Both the position numbers and the translations under genes were made by a program. A DNA stretch of 41,808 nucleotides, from assembly GCA_002716045.1 (NCBI GenBank), contig PAZC01000011.1, forward strand, positions 152,029 through 193,836, given 5' to 3'. Under the pieces are notes generated by a model. That model was not told the DNA's origin and did no database searches. It worked only from the letters and a program-made list of their open reading frames with translations. Positions 26,587 through 35,252 of this stretch are shown one piece after another; the stretch's first letter is position 1, and every line of letters begins with the position of its first letter. The stretch is from Opitutia bacterium (GTDB lineage: Bacteria; Verrucomicrobiota; Verrucomicrobiia; Opitutales; Seribacteraceae).

Positions 26587-27786
26587 TCAGCCTCCTAAAA
26601 GTTTAACCAAAGTACCCATAAAGCCTCCACTTCTCTTGGTGAAATCAGTTTCCTTGGGCTGACCGGTGAGAGCATAATGAAGTAAACCTACGACGGTTGA
26701 AAATTCATGTTCGCGCAAATCCTCGGCTATTCCGCCGGAGAGAACCGCTCTCTTGGCGGGAAGTCCAAGGATGTCGGTTGCTACTTCCGTAATTCCAGGC
26801 AATAGAGAACCTCCACCAGTTAAATGAACGTTAACCGAACTTCCCTCGGGTATGGCTCCATCCAAATTCTTGCAAAGGATGTGAAAGATTTCCTCTACAC
26901 GAGCAGCGATTACTTGCCGGATAGCATTTCGAGAAACCTTACGGTCACCTATTACCTTGTTACCAAGCAACCAGACACGCTCGTCCTTGTCATCTTCCCC
27001 GACAAAGGCACGGCCATGCATTTTCTTAAGGCTCTCCGCATGATCTTCGTCCACACGCAAGCCCATGCTAATGTCATTGGTCAAATGGTCGCCGCCCAAG
27101 GGGATTACGCCTGCCTGGCCGGCGCAACCATCTCGATAAAGAACGTAATCCGTTGTTCCGGCTCCTAAATCAATTACCAAGGCTCCGGCTTTCCTATCGG
27201 CGCGAGATGTGGCAATTTCACCTGCCGCCAAGGAGGAAACGATGACATGGCGAACTTCCAAGCCATAACCGTTGATCACGTCTAGGAAATCCCTGACAAC
27301 GTTCTCGTCACCATCCACTGACCAATATCCGACTTCGAGTTCTTTGCCAACCAGGTCCATCGGATTGTCCACGGGGCGACCATCCAGAAGAAATGGATTT
27401 TGAATGAAATGCACGTATATTCGGTCATCGGGGAGCTCTTTACGCTTAGCTTCCTCAATGGCTCTCTGCACATCCGCTTGATTAACGCGATTATCGGCTG
27501 AGCGTACTCGAGCCGAACCGGGATTGAAAGACCCGTGAAGATGACGGCCCGTCATAGCCAAGTAGACCTCGTCGGCTTTGACACCAGCGCTCTTTTCCGC
27601 GGAATCAATGGCCAAATGAACCTGTTCGCTGGCCTCCTTGAAATTCACCACCTCGCCTTTCTTGACGCCAAGGGAAGCGACCGAATCATAACCCACGATG
27701 GTCAGACTATTTTCATTCGTTATTTCACCCAAGATGATTTTCACCTTGGACGTTCCAATCTCCACAGCTGCAACTATTTTGCTCAT
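26587..27786 (-). CDS. ftsA: Cell division protein FtsA
   Basis: Actin-like ATPase that tethers FtsZ filaments to the membrane, 399 residues. Nucleotide-binding segments are clear: AAVEIGTSKVKIILGE at the N-terminus, ALVIDLGAGTTDYVLYRDG in the middle, and HLTGGGSLLPGITEVA towards the end. The SHS2-type 1C domain is present (VYLAMTGRHL region). The C-terminus GGFMGTLVKLLGG is a short amphipathic helix suited to membrane attachment. It starts 4 bases after ftsQ and ends 33 bases before ftsZ. Confidence 0.96.
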   Translation of the reverse strand: MSKIVAAVEIGTSKVKIILGEITNENSLTIVGYDSVASLGVKKGEVVNFKEASEQVHLAIDSAEKSAGVKADEVYLAMTGRHLHGSFNPGSARVRSADNRVNQADVQRAIEEAKRKELPDDRIYVHFIQNPFLLDGRPVDNPMDLVGKELEVGYWSVDGDENVVRDFLDVINGYGLEVRHVIVSSLAAGEIATSRADRKAGALVIDLGAGTTDYVLYRDGCAGQAGVIPLGGDHLTNDISMGLRVDEDHAESLKKMHGRAFVGEDDKDERVWLLGNKVIGDRKVSRNAIRQVIAARVEEIFHILCKNLDGAIPEGSSVNVHLTGGGSLLPGITEVATDILGLPAKRAVLSGGIAEDLREHEFSTVVGLLHYALTGQPKETDFTKRSGGFMGTLVKLLGG

Positions 27787-27790
27787 GTCA

Positions 27791-28711
27791 TCACTTGTTT
27801 CTGACGAAAACGGATCGGCCGAGAGACAAGTCTATTGACTCCACTTGGGTAACACCCGCAAGGGACCGATCATGAAGAAGATATTTCAAGCGTTTCATTT
27901 GGTCGGGGAAACTCGTAGGACCAAATCGCAGGCGCTTGACCTTACCTGCCTTAATCAAAACATAGGCACCGGGATCTCCTTCGAAATCGGGGCCGAGTCG
28001 GTCGAACGAAAGAATCTTCCAGTCGCGATAAATCGAGGGATAGTACCGTCGGGCATGATCGAGGAGCTTACATACTTCGGCAGCTCCTTCGATCTTTTCT
28101 ATGCCCGCGGCAGTCTCGACCAACGAGGTGGTCGGCAAGAGAAAGGGTAGATTCTCGAGTAAGGTAGGCTTGAAATTCTGCGGCTTGAAAACGATGCCTT
28201 CCGAAGAGACCAAATATTCCTCTATTCCCTGATCTGGGCGCTGGGTACGCAACCTAAGGATAGGTCGGCGCTCTTTTAATCGGACCTGAAGTGAATCGGG
28301 GAAGAATCGTCTAATCTCGGCTGATTCAACTTGTCCTATCATTTCCAATTCTCGTCGCAACTCATGGATATCCACTTCCATCAAGGACCGGGTTTGCTTG
28401 ATAGAAATCCAGTTGGAAAACCACCGAATGTCGAGAGCCCCGTCGCTGGCAAACTCCACCTTTGCCACGGAATGCGAAGGTCCGGTCAAGTCGATGGGAT
28501 GACCTCGTTCGGAATACCATTTCGGAACATACCATGACAATCCGAGTAATGCTGCGGTTAAGGAACATAAACCGATCCATTTCGCGACTCGTACTACTTT
28601 TCGGTACCGCGCAAATTGGCTCCTTGCTCGAAGCCCTTTTGTCTGCTGTCGAATATCTTTCCATCCACGTGGACGAGTAGACGAGCTTTTCTTAGGCTTT
28701 CGAGTAGTCAT
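27791..28711 (-). CDS. ftsQ: Cell division protein FtsQ/DivIB, POTRA domain
   Basis: Bitopic division protein of 306 residues. A basic cytoplasmic N-terminus (about 45 residues, RKPKKSSSTRPRGW) precedes one membrane helix (WIGLCSLTAALLGLSWYV). A POTRA-like region follows (about 95-170: LMEVDIHELRRELEMIGQVESAEIRRFFPDSLQVRLKERRP pattern, here quoted as key parts only: MIGQVESAEI, PDSLQVRLKERRP), then the beta domain with EEYLVSSEGIVFKP. It scaffolds the FtsBL-FtsWI complex in known systems. Its ATG shares one base with the ddl stop (TGATG). Assignment rests on topology, POTRA motif and position. Confidence 0.88.
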   Translation of the reverse strand: MTTRKPKKSSSTRPRGWKDIRQQTKGLRARSQFARYRKVVRVAKWIGLCSLTAALLGLSWYVPKWYSERGHPIDLTGPSHSVAKVEFASDGALDIRWFSNWISIKQTRSLMEVDIHELRRELEMIGQVESAEIRRFFPDSLQVRLKERRPILRLRTQRPDQGIEEYLVSSEGIVFKPQNFKPTLLENLPFLLPTTSLVETAAGIEKIEGAAEVCKLLDHARRYYPSIYRDWKILSFDRLGPDFEGDPGAYVLIKAGKVKRLRFGPTSFPDQMKRLKYLLHDRSLAGVTQVESIDLSLGRSVFVRNK

Positions 28712-29661
28712 CAGTTTCTCTCCGCCAGAGTTTTCTCTTGGAATCTTTTGATCGAGGGAGCGATCAACGTGTTGACCAAGCGATCGAAATCATAGCCTGC
28801 GCAGGAAGCGCTCTTGGGCAGCAAACTTGTCTCGGTCAGACCGGGTATAGTGTTGATCTCCAGCAAATACCAGGGCCCATCACCAGTGGCGATGAAATCA
28901 ACCCGGGCAAAATCCCTGCAACCACAAACTCCGAAAGCAGTCTCGGCTGCAGTCCGCACATCGGTCTCCAGCTTGGGAGGCAAGACCGCTGGATAACGAT
29001 ATTCGGTGGAACCTGACACGTACTTGTGCTTGTAATCGTAAACACCACCTTTGGGGATGACCTCAACTACTCCAAGAGCCTCGCCATTGAGGACGCCCAC
29101 AGTCAATTCACGACCAAAAATGCGTTTTTCGATCATCCAATTGCCCCGAGGAAGAGGTGCAATCGCCTTCTTCAAAGCATCCAGTCCTTTCACCAAGGAA
29201 AGAGAAACACTACTGCCTTGATCCATTGGCTTAACCACTAGATCGGGGCCCAACCGGTCGACTACTTTCTCATGATCCACAAAGCCTGATTCCTCGAAAA
29301 CCACACCATCAGGCACAGGCACACCTGCAGTCTCCACAATGGCCTTGGTTCGTTGTTTGTCCATGCACAGGCGACTTGCTAGCACTCCGCTTCCGGCATA
29401 CTCTATGCCTCGGGCTTCCAACAAAGACTGTAGTTCTCCATCCTCGCCAAAAGTACCGTGGATGGCTGGAAAAACCACCATGCTGCTACCGTCCAAAACT
29501 TGAGGAGCTGCAGCTTCGTTTAGTTCGAGCAGGTCGACGGCATGTGTTCTCTCCAAAGCCGCCGCAACTGCGCGACCCGTGGCAAGCGAGACTTCGCGCT
29601 CTTCCCCCACCCCACCGGAGAGAACTGTAATCAAAGGTTCTTTTTGAATGTTTCCTCCCAT
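28711..29661 (-). CDS. ddl: D-alanine--D-alanine ligase
   Basis: ATP-grasp enzyme of 316 residues joining two D-Ala for the peptidoglycan stem. Family motifs: VLSGGVGEEREVSLATG at the N-terminus, FPAIHGTFGEDGELQSLLE, YAGSGVLASRLCMDKQRTK, VVKPMDQGSSVSLSLVK, and the Mg/ATP site ARVDFIATGDGPWYLLEIN followed by NTIPGLTETSLLPKSA. Length is typical. The ATG at 29661 overlaps the end of murC/B by 31 bases, with GGGAAA upstream; the family N-terminus makes a much later start unlikely. Confidence 0.96.
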   Translation of the reverse strand: MGGNIQKEPLITVLSGGVGEEREVSLATGRAVAAALERTHAVDLLELNEAAAPQVLDGSSMVVFPAIHGTFGEDGELQSLLEARGIEYAGSGVLASRLCMDKQRTKAIVETAGVPVPDGVVFEESGFVDHEKVVDRLGPDLVVKPMDQGSSVSLSLVKGLDALKKAIAPLPRGNWMIEKRIFGRELTVGVLNGEALGVVEVIPKGGVYDYKHKYVSGSTEYRYPAVLPPKLETDVRTAAETAFGVCGCRDFARVDFIATGDGPWYLLEINTIPGLTETSLLPKSASCAGYDFDRLVNTLIAPSIKRFQEKTLAERN

Positions 29662-31919
29662 GATTTTCCCATTAAAGTTACTTCAGGTTCCAAAACAATC
29701 CCTCGGGACGCCTCCACTTTGCGACGCACCAAACTAATGAGAGACAGAACGTCCTCTGCGGTAGCACCTCCCCGATTAATAATGAAATTTCCATGCTTGC
29801 GTGACACCTCGGCCTCACCCACGCGAATGCCCTTGAGACCTTCCTCGTCAATTAACCGACCAGCGGACTCACCCATCGGATTCCTGAAAATACATCCCGC
29901 GCTTGCTTGGTAGGGTTGCGTATGCTGACGAGTTTTCGCAAATCCTCGCAATTGATCCAAAATGAGGGAATCGGTGCTCGTTGCGGGCGCTCTCATGGTT
30001 GCATTGATCACAAAGGCATCCTTGAGTTCGGGGCATTCTCGATAAGCAGTGTGAAACTCCTTGCGATTCATCTCACGCCTCACTCCTTCCTTGTTCATAA
30101 TGGTGACACTCTCGACAAGATCAAAGATATCACCCCCCATGGCACCGGCATTCATCCGCAATGCCCCGCCTAAAGTGCCGGGAATTCCCTCAAGAAACTC
30201 GAATCCACTCAAGCCTTGACTGCAGGCCATTAGGCAAATCTCCTTCAAACGAGCACCTGAGCCGACAATCAAACGATTGTCGGACATGGTCTCGATGGAT
30301 CGCCAAGACGAACTTCGCATGCAAATGACAATCCCTTCATAACCCTCTGTGGGCACAATCAAATTAGATCCCCTTCCCAGTGCAAAGATCGGCAATTCGA
30401 AGAGACGGGCAGCCATAATCAATTCACGCAAATCATCCAGAGAAGATGGCTCGCAATAGAGCCTTGCCTTGCCTCCGACGCGGAGGGTGGTCTTACTGGC
30501 CAAAGGTTCGTTGAATCTAAATGCAGTCTCAGGTGACAAGCGTTGCCTCAAATAGCGACCACAAGCCAACCAACGATCTCTTCCAGTTGCCTCAAAATGA
30601 ACAAAGGCAGAAGCATACTTCTCTATGTCGCCGGCACCTAGAAAAAGAACGCAATCCTGATCGTCGGAGTTCTTTTCCAATGCATCCGACAACTCATAAA
30701 AGCCTTGATAAACACGTGTCTGGCTCAGGGAATCGGGAAGCAACCCAATCAAGGTATCGGAGCGACCCGAGTCAGAAGGCGTTTCACCTGCGCCGTAAGT
30801 TGGCAACAAGTACAAATCATCTGCAACTGACAAGGCTTCCGCAAAAGATTCGCGCAATGAAGTTTGTCTGGAAAAGCGATGTGGTTGAAAAACGACTCGA
30901 AGATGTCGCTGAGGTGAAACATTTCTGAAATGCCTAAGAATAGCCGTCAATTCGACCGGGTGATGGGCATAATCCTCCATGATCATCCGTTCGGCTGAGT
31001 CGCATAAAACAACTTGGCGTCGCTTCAATCCAGGGAAAGACCCCAGTCTGTCCAGGGGTGCCTGACCAGCAATTTTTTCGCAAACGACCAAAGCGGCAAC
31101 GGCATTCCAACCATTGAAATCTCCCAAGGCTCTGACAGATTCCTCGACCTTTCCATTTTCCGTATTTCGGATGACATGCAACCCGCGGTCAGTTTCCTTG
31201 ACCTCGGCGTCAAAACATCCGCCCGGGCCAAATGTTGAAACTTCGCAGGAAGCCTCTTCGTTTGCCAAATTTTGCAATTCATGGCCATAGGGGACAAAAA
31301 CCTGACCTTTTGTTCGCGCAAACAGTCGGCCATAGGCGGCTTTCATATCTTCAAGGTCTTCGTAACGATCAACGTGATCCAAATCACAATTAAGAACCAC
31401 AGTGATTTCTGGTTCAAAACACTCGATCGTGCCATCGCTCTCATCCACTTCGGCTATGACCCATTGATCAGCAGCCCAACGAGCTGAAGGTACGCCAGCC
31501 TCATCAAAGAAGCCACCCACGACATAACCAAAGGCAACGTCAGCATATCCCAACAAATGGACGAGCATGGCAGTCGTAGTGGTTTTGCCATGACTGCCCA
31601 CTACGGCAACGAGTTTCTTGTCGGTCACGGACTGAGCCAATGCCTGTCCTCTGCGGAAGATGGGAATTTCACTTTGGCGGGCAGAGATCATCACAGGATG
31701 ATTGGATTTGATCGCGCTGGAATGAACGATCTCGTCAAAGCCTTTTCCTGGATCAGGAAGCTCGGCTAACTTCACACCGCCAGACAGAAGCATTTCTCGA
31801 ACGGGTTGGGTAAATGCATCGTCACAGGCAGTCACGTCGTGACCCGCTCCACGAAGAAACAATGCCAAAGGAGCCATCCCCGTCCCACCGGCTCCCATCA
31901 TCAAGATCCTCTTTCTCAC
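29631..31919 (-). CDS. murC/murB: Fused MurC-MurB (UDP-MurNAc--Ala ligase / UDP-GlcNAc-enolpyruvate reductase)
   Basis: 762 residues carrying two consecutive cytoplasmic steps of precursor synthesis in reverse linear order. Residues about 1-460 are MurC: Rossmann start ILMMGAGGTGMAPLA, P-loop VVGSHGKTTTTAM (107-118), AEVDESDGTIECF and YAHHPVELTAIL. Residues about 470-762 are MurB: the FAD-binding RVGGKARLYCEP, LGRGSNLIV, EFLEGIPGTLGGALRMNAGA, AGCIFRNP and LEPEVTLMGKSW. The residue equivalent to the catalytic serine of E. coli MurB (Ser229) is Cys676. The start is GTG at 31919, with GAGGG correctly placed and overlapping the murG stop. The fusion would let the MurB product pass directly to MurC. 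Confidence 0.95.
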   Translation of the reverse strand: MRKRILMMGAGGTGMAPLALFLRGAGHDVTACDDAFTQPVREMLLSGGVKLAELPDPGKGFDEIVHSSAIKSNHPVMISARQSEIPIFRRGQALAQSVTDKKLVAVVGSHGKTTTTAMLVHLLGYADVAFGYVVGGFFDEAGVPSARWAADQWVIAEVDESDGTIECFEPEITVVLNCDLDHVDRYEDLEDMKAAYGRLFARTKGQVFVPYGHELQNLANEEASCEVSTFGPGGCFDAEVKETDRGLHVIRNTENGKVEESVRALGDFNGWNAVAALVVCEKIAGQAPLDRLGSFPGLKRRQVVLCDSAERMIMEDYAHHPVELTAILRHFRNVSPQRHLRVVFQPHRFSRQTSLRESFAEALSVADDLYLLPTYGAGETPSDSGRSDTLIGLLPDSLSQTRVYQGFYELSDALEKNSDDQDCVLFLGAGDIEKYASAFVHFEATGRDRWLACGRYLRQRLSPETAFRFNEPLASKTTLRVGGKARLYCEPSSLDDLRELIMAARLFELPIFALGRGSNLIVPTEGYEGIVICMRSSSWRSIETMSDNRLIVGSGARLKEICLMACSQGLSGFEFLEGIPGTLGGALRMNAGAMGGDIFDLVESVTIMNKEGVRREMNRKEFHTAYRECPELKDAFVINATMRAPATSTDSLILDQLRGFAKTRQHTQPYQASAGCIFRNPMGESAGRLIDEEGLKGIRVGEAEVSRKHGNFIINRGGATAEDVLSLISLVRRKVEASRGIVLEPEVTLMGKSWEETFKKNL

Positions 31920-31926
31920 GGCACCC

Positions 31927-33063
31927 TCATCCTAGTGTCGGCGCCAGTCCTGGCGCCGTGGTTTGTCGCTCTCTTTCCAATTCCTTGAAATAATCATCCA
32001 TGTCACGTGCGAGAAAATCGAGGGGGTCCCCTTTTTCGGCATGGTCTAGATTTCTTCGCAAGATGGCTTGCAACTCCTCATTGAAAGCAAGCTCCCTCAC
32101 TTCCTCGAATAGTGTATCCATGTCGGACTCCTCACACACGACTGCAGCGCCCTTGCTTTCCAGGAATCCTGCATTAAGTCTTTGGTGATCATCCGCCGCA
32201 TAAGGATACGGGATAAGTACGGAAGGGACCCGGCAGCGAATAATCTCAGCGATGGAACCGGCTCCGGCACGGGAAATCACAACGTCAGCGCTTGAAAGCA
32301 ATGCGGACATATCATCGCAAAAAGGTACGAACCGCGCCGTGACCCGATGGGGACCACTTTTCAACTCCACGGTGCCCTGACTTTCATTTCCCGGCCCAGT
32401 AACCGCGTAAATGGACATACCCTCAGATGCCAAAGCATCAGCATTTCGTTTGACCCAGCGATTGAGCGCGGAGGCTCCTTGGCTTCCTCCTATGAGTACA
32501 AGCAATCGACCGTCCACTCGCATGCCGATTCTGCGACGCGCTTGACTACGAGATATTTGACGAATTTCTCGACGCACAGGATATCCGCAAGCGCGAGCCC
32601 GCTTAGGTGAAAGCCCTTCGATCCGAACGCCTTCGGGCAAATAGGTGCGGGCGGAACCTCGAGCCAAGGCCTTTGTGGTTTTGCCCACCCCACGATTAGC
32701 CTCATGCATAAAATAAGGCATCCCGCGCAATTTTGCAGCCAACACAGGGGCAACGGAAGAATATCCCCCGAATCCGAATACATAATCAATCCTCGCCTTA
32801 CGAAAGAATCTCAGGGAAGAGTGAATTCCTAGAATAAGTTCCTTTGTAAAGAGGCCAAATTTCAGCGGATTCTTGGAAAAGGGAGCTCCGGGCATCTTAA
32901 CAAAGGAAAGATCCCCGTATTTTTCGGAAAGTCGGGCATCGACCTTCTTTTTACTAATGAACATCCAACAGGGATGTCCGCGTTCCTCCATTGCTTGAGC
33001 TAGCGAAATGCCGGGGGCCAGATGCCCTCCGGTGCCTCCGCAAGCTATTACCATGTTGCTCAT
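31927..33063 (-). CDS. murG: UDP-GlcNAc--lipid I GlcNAc transferase MurG
   Basis: GT28-family enzyme, 378 residues, making lipid II at the inner membrane face. Motifs: IACGGTGGHLAPGISLAQAM at the N-terminus, FGGYSSVAPVLAAKLRGMP, VLIGGSQGASALN in the C-terminal half, and ISRAGAGSIAEIIRCRVPSVLIPYPYA followed by DDHQRLNA, the UDP-GlcNAc site. Start overlaps the ftsW stop as ATGA, so translation is likely coupled. The C-terminal 15 residues are not conserved. Confidence 0.96.
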   Translation of the reverse strand: MSNMVIACGGTGGHLAPGISLAQAMEERGHPCWMFISKKKVDARLSEKYGDLSFVKMPGAPFSKNPLKFGLFTKELILGIHSSLRFFRKARIDYVFGFGGYSSVAPVLAAKLRGMPYFMHEANRGVGKTTKALARGSARTYLPEGVRIEGLSPKRARACGYPVRREIRQISRSQARRRIGMRVDGRLLVLIGGSQGASALNRWVKRNADALASEGMSIYAVTGPGNESQGTVELKSGPHRVTARFVPFCDDMSALLSSADVVISRAGAGSIAEIIRCRVPSVLIPYPYAADDHQRLNAGFLESKGAAVVCEESDMDTLFEEVRELAFNEELQAILRRNLDHAEKGDPLDFLARDMDDYFKELERERQTTAPGLAPTLG

Positions 33064-34202
33064 TGTTCCCTAACCGCGGAGAGGACCGGACGATTCCATG
33101 AATGAAGAACGTTCACGATGAACCCTATTAAAATGAAAGTTACGACTAAGTTTGAGCCACCGTAGCTGATGAATGGGAGAGACATCCCCTTGGTAGGCAA
33201 ACATCCTGTAACTACGCCGACGTTGATCAAGGCCTGCAGGGTAATTGCCAACAAAGAACCTTGAAGCAAAAGGAAATCGAAGAGCCGAGGAGCCTTTCTG
33301 GCATGCCATGAGACAACGAGGAAAATCAACAGGAACAAGAGTACCACTCCCACCGTGCAAACGAGTCCCAATTCTTCCCCTATAACGGCGAAGATGAAGT
33401 CGGTGTGAGCTTCCGGCAGAAACAACAGTTGTTGCCTGCCCCTTCCCAAGCCCACGCCTGTAACTCCTCCGGCTCCAAAAGCGAGAATACCTTGCCAGAG
33501 CTGGTAGGCGCCATCGTTCAAGTTGGCCTCGACGTCGAGAAAGGCTGTCACACGACGCAAACGAACGGGATCCAAATACACGAGGATCGAAAAGACTGTT
33601 GTTCCCAATGCCACCGTGGGTAACAGATAGAGCAAATTGGCTCCTCCCTGAAACAACATGATGGCTCCTACCGCTCCCAGCAGGAAACAAGTGCCGAAAT
33701 CTGGTTGCAGAATAACCAGACCGCATATGCCTCCAAGCATAATGCATGGCACGACGTATCCTTTCAGAAAAGTTTTGGTTTCGCGCTGATGCATCGCCAT
33801 GTAATGAGCCATGGACAACACCAAGCCGACTTTCGCGAATTCCGAAACCTGTAGTCGGACGGGACCGAAACCGAGCCATCTCTGGGCGCCGTTTACCTTG
33901 ATTCCAATTCCGGGGACGAGGATGAGAATCAATCCTAGGATCGATGCAGCGTAGAAGAACCAGGAAAACCGCCGAAGCACATCCAGCGGCGTTCGCCAGG
34001 CCAACAGAAATGAAAAGACGGCGATGACCATCCATACAGCTTGTTTCGCCAAGGTTTTGTAAGCTCCCGGGAAAGTGGATTGGGCCGCGCTGAATAGCAT
34101 GACCAACCCGAGAAGAGTCAGGGCAAAGGCCACCGCAACCACGAAGATCCATGGAAAAGAACTTCCGCGCAGACTCGATCCGTGGCTGATGGATGAATTC
34201 AT
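33060..34202 (-). CDS. ftsW: Septal peptidoglycan glycosyltransferase FtsW
   Basis: SEDS-family polymerase, 380 residues with about ten membrane helices. Family sequences are visible: GIKVNGAQRWLGFGPVRLQVSEFAK region (key part NGAQRWLGFG), AVIGEELGLVCTVGVV, GVVTGCLPTKGMSLPFISYGGSNL near the C-terminus, and FPEAHTDFIFA-like LPEAHTDFIFAVIG. It works with the class B PBP of the same cluster. It begins 27 bases after the LysM gene. Confidence 0.96.
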   Translation of the reverse strand: MNSSISHGSSLRGSSFPWIFVVAVAFALTLLGLVMLFSAAQSTFPGAYKTLAKQAVWMVIAVFSFLLAWRTPLDVLRRFSWFFYAASILGLILILVPGIGIKVNGAQRWLGFGPVRLQVSEFAKVGLVLSMAHYMAMHQRETKTFLKGYVVPCIMLGGICGLVILQPDFGTCFLLGAVGAIMLFQGGANLLYLLPTVALGTTVFSILVYLDPVRLRRVTAFLDVEANLNDGAYQLWQGILAFGAGGVTGVGLGRGRQQLLFLPEAHTDFIFAVIGEELGLVCTVGVVLLFLLIFLVVSWHARKAPRLFDFLLLQGSLLAITLQALINVGVVTGCLPTKGMSLPFISYGGSNLVVTFILIGFIVNVLHSWNRPVLSAVREQ

Positions 34203-34229
34203 TCAGAGGCCTCACCTTGGGCTTCCCGA

Positions 34230-35219
34230 CTATTCCTTCCGTGGTTGAAGTGGTATAACCGGAGCTTCCTCGGCACCCCGAAAAATATCCTCGAGGGAAT
34301 CGGGTGTATTCGCGTCTGGATCAGGACTGGGCTCCTCGACAATTGCCGCTGGGGTAATAATCAATGACTGGCCGACTTTCAAGGCAGCCGGATTGTCAAT
34401 GTTGTTCATATCTGCAAGCAATTGAGACGACACTGCATATTTACGGGCAATCGAAAAGAGGGTCTCTCCAACTTTGATCACATGCGTCACTTGGCCGGCG
34501 GGCGCAGGATCAACGGGAGCAGGATCCGCAGGAGAGGGACTCGGGGGAGGGGTCCCTCCAGAGGGAACAAGGAGCCGCTGACCGATTTGAATTACGTCTG
34601 AACGCAGATTGTTCGCATCCTTGATCGAATTGACCGACACACCATAGGTACGCGCAACCTCAGACAAGGTGTCGCCACTTCGAACCAAATGAACCTCAGC
34701 TCCGGTCGGGACTGGGACCGGTTGGTCAGGAGTGACCAAGGGCTCGGTGGTGGAAGAAGCGCTCACTGGCAGGAAAATTTCCTGGCCGATATTAAGAGTG
34801 GCATCCTTGGCAATGTCATTTGCCGATAGAAGGCGATCCACGGTTAGGTTGTTCTTGCGGGCGATTGACCAAAGGCTATCCCCTTTTTGCACCTTGTAGA
34901 TCGTTACGCCACTTGGACGCAGACCTCCTGATGTGGATGGTTCCAGACCTGGCTCGGTCGGCACCAACAAATCACCTGGTTGCGGCGGCGTCGGCGGAGA
35001 ACGCTCCCCAGAACCTGTGACCGTCGGCGCTTCGGAAAAGCTTTCACTTAGGCCAGAGTTAAATCCACTCGGAGAAGCGGGCTGAGCGGCTGTCTCGTTT
35101 TCGTCTTTTCCCTTCCCTTTGTCAGGAGAAGAAGTTTGGCAGCCTGGCTGCAACATAACGAGCAGAATCACGGCGACGTGCAATGAAAGCACGATTCCGA
35201 ATATCTTTGTTAATTTCAT
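34230..35219 (-). CDS. Triple LysM protein in the dcw cluster, probable lipoprotein
   Basis: 329 residues. The N-terminal hydrophobic stretch ends in LQPGC with Cys27, a possible but non-canonical lipobox, so the protein is exported and may be a lipoprotein. A Pro/Ser/Gly-rich stalk follows. Three LysM domains are clear at about 106-151 (YKVQKGDSLWSIARKNNLTV), 175-219 (HLVRSGDTLSEVARTYGVSV) and 245-290 (HVIKVGETLFSIARKYAVSS), separated by proline-rich spacers. No catalytic domain is present, so it is a glycan-binding adaptor by inference. It sits between murD and ftsW with AAGGA upstream of its ATG, in the place where canonical clusters have nothing, suggesting a role tied to septal wall synthesis. 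Confidence 0.9.
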   Translation of the reverse strand: MKLTKIFGIVLSLHVAVILLVMLQPGCQTSSPDKGKGKDENETAAQPASPSGFNSGLSESFSEAPTVTGSGERSPPTPPQPGDLLVPTEPGLEPSTSGGLRPSGVTIYKVQKGDSLWSIARKNNLTVDRLLSANDIAKDATLNIGQEIFLPVSASSTTEPLVTPDQPVPVPTGAEVHLVRSGDTLSEVARTYGVSVNSIKDANNLRSDVIQIGQRLLVPSGGTPPPSPSPADPAPVDPAPAGQVTHVIKVGETLFSIARKYAVSSQLLADMNNIDNPAALKVGQSLIITPAAIVEEPSPDPDANTPDSLEDIFRGAEEAPVIPLQPRKE

Positions 35220-35252
35220 GGTGTCTTCCTTGGTTGTGATAAAAGCTAATAA

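Noticed and set aside
33070-34215. Long alternative reading frame over ftsW
   Set aside because: It is a shadow frame; its translation is Arg/Ser/Gly-rich and has no family motifs, while ftsW is clear in the other frame.
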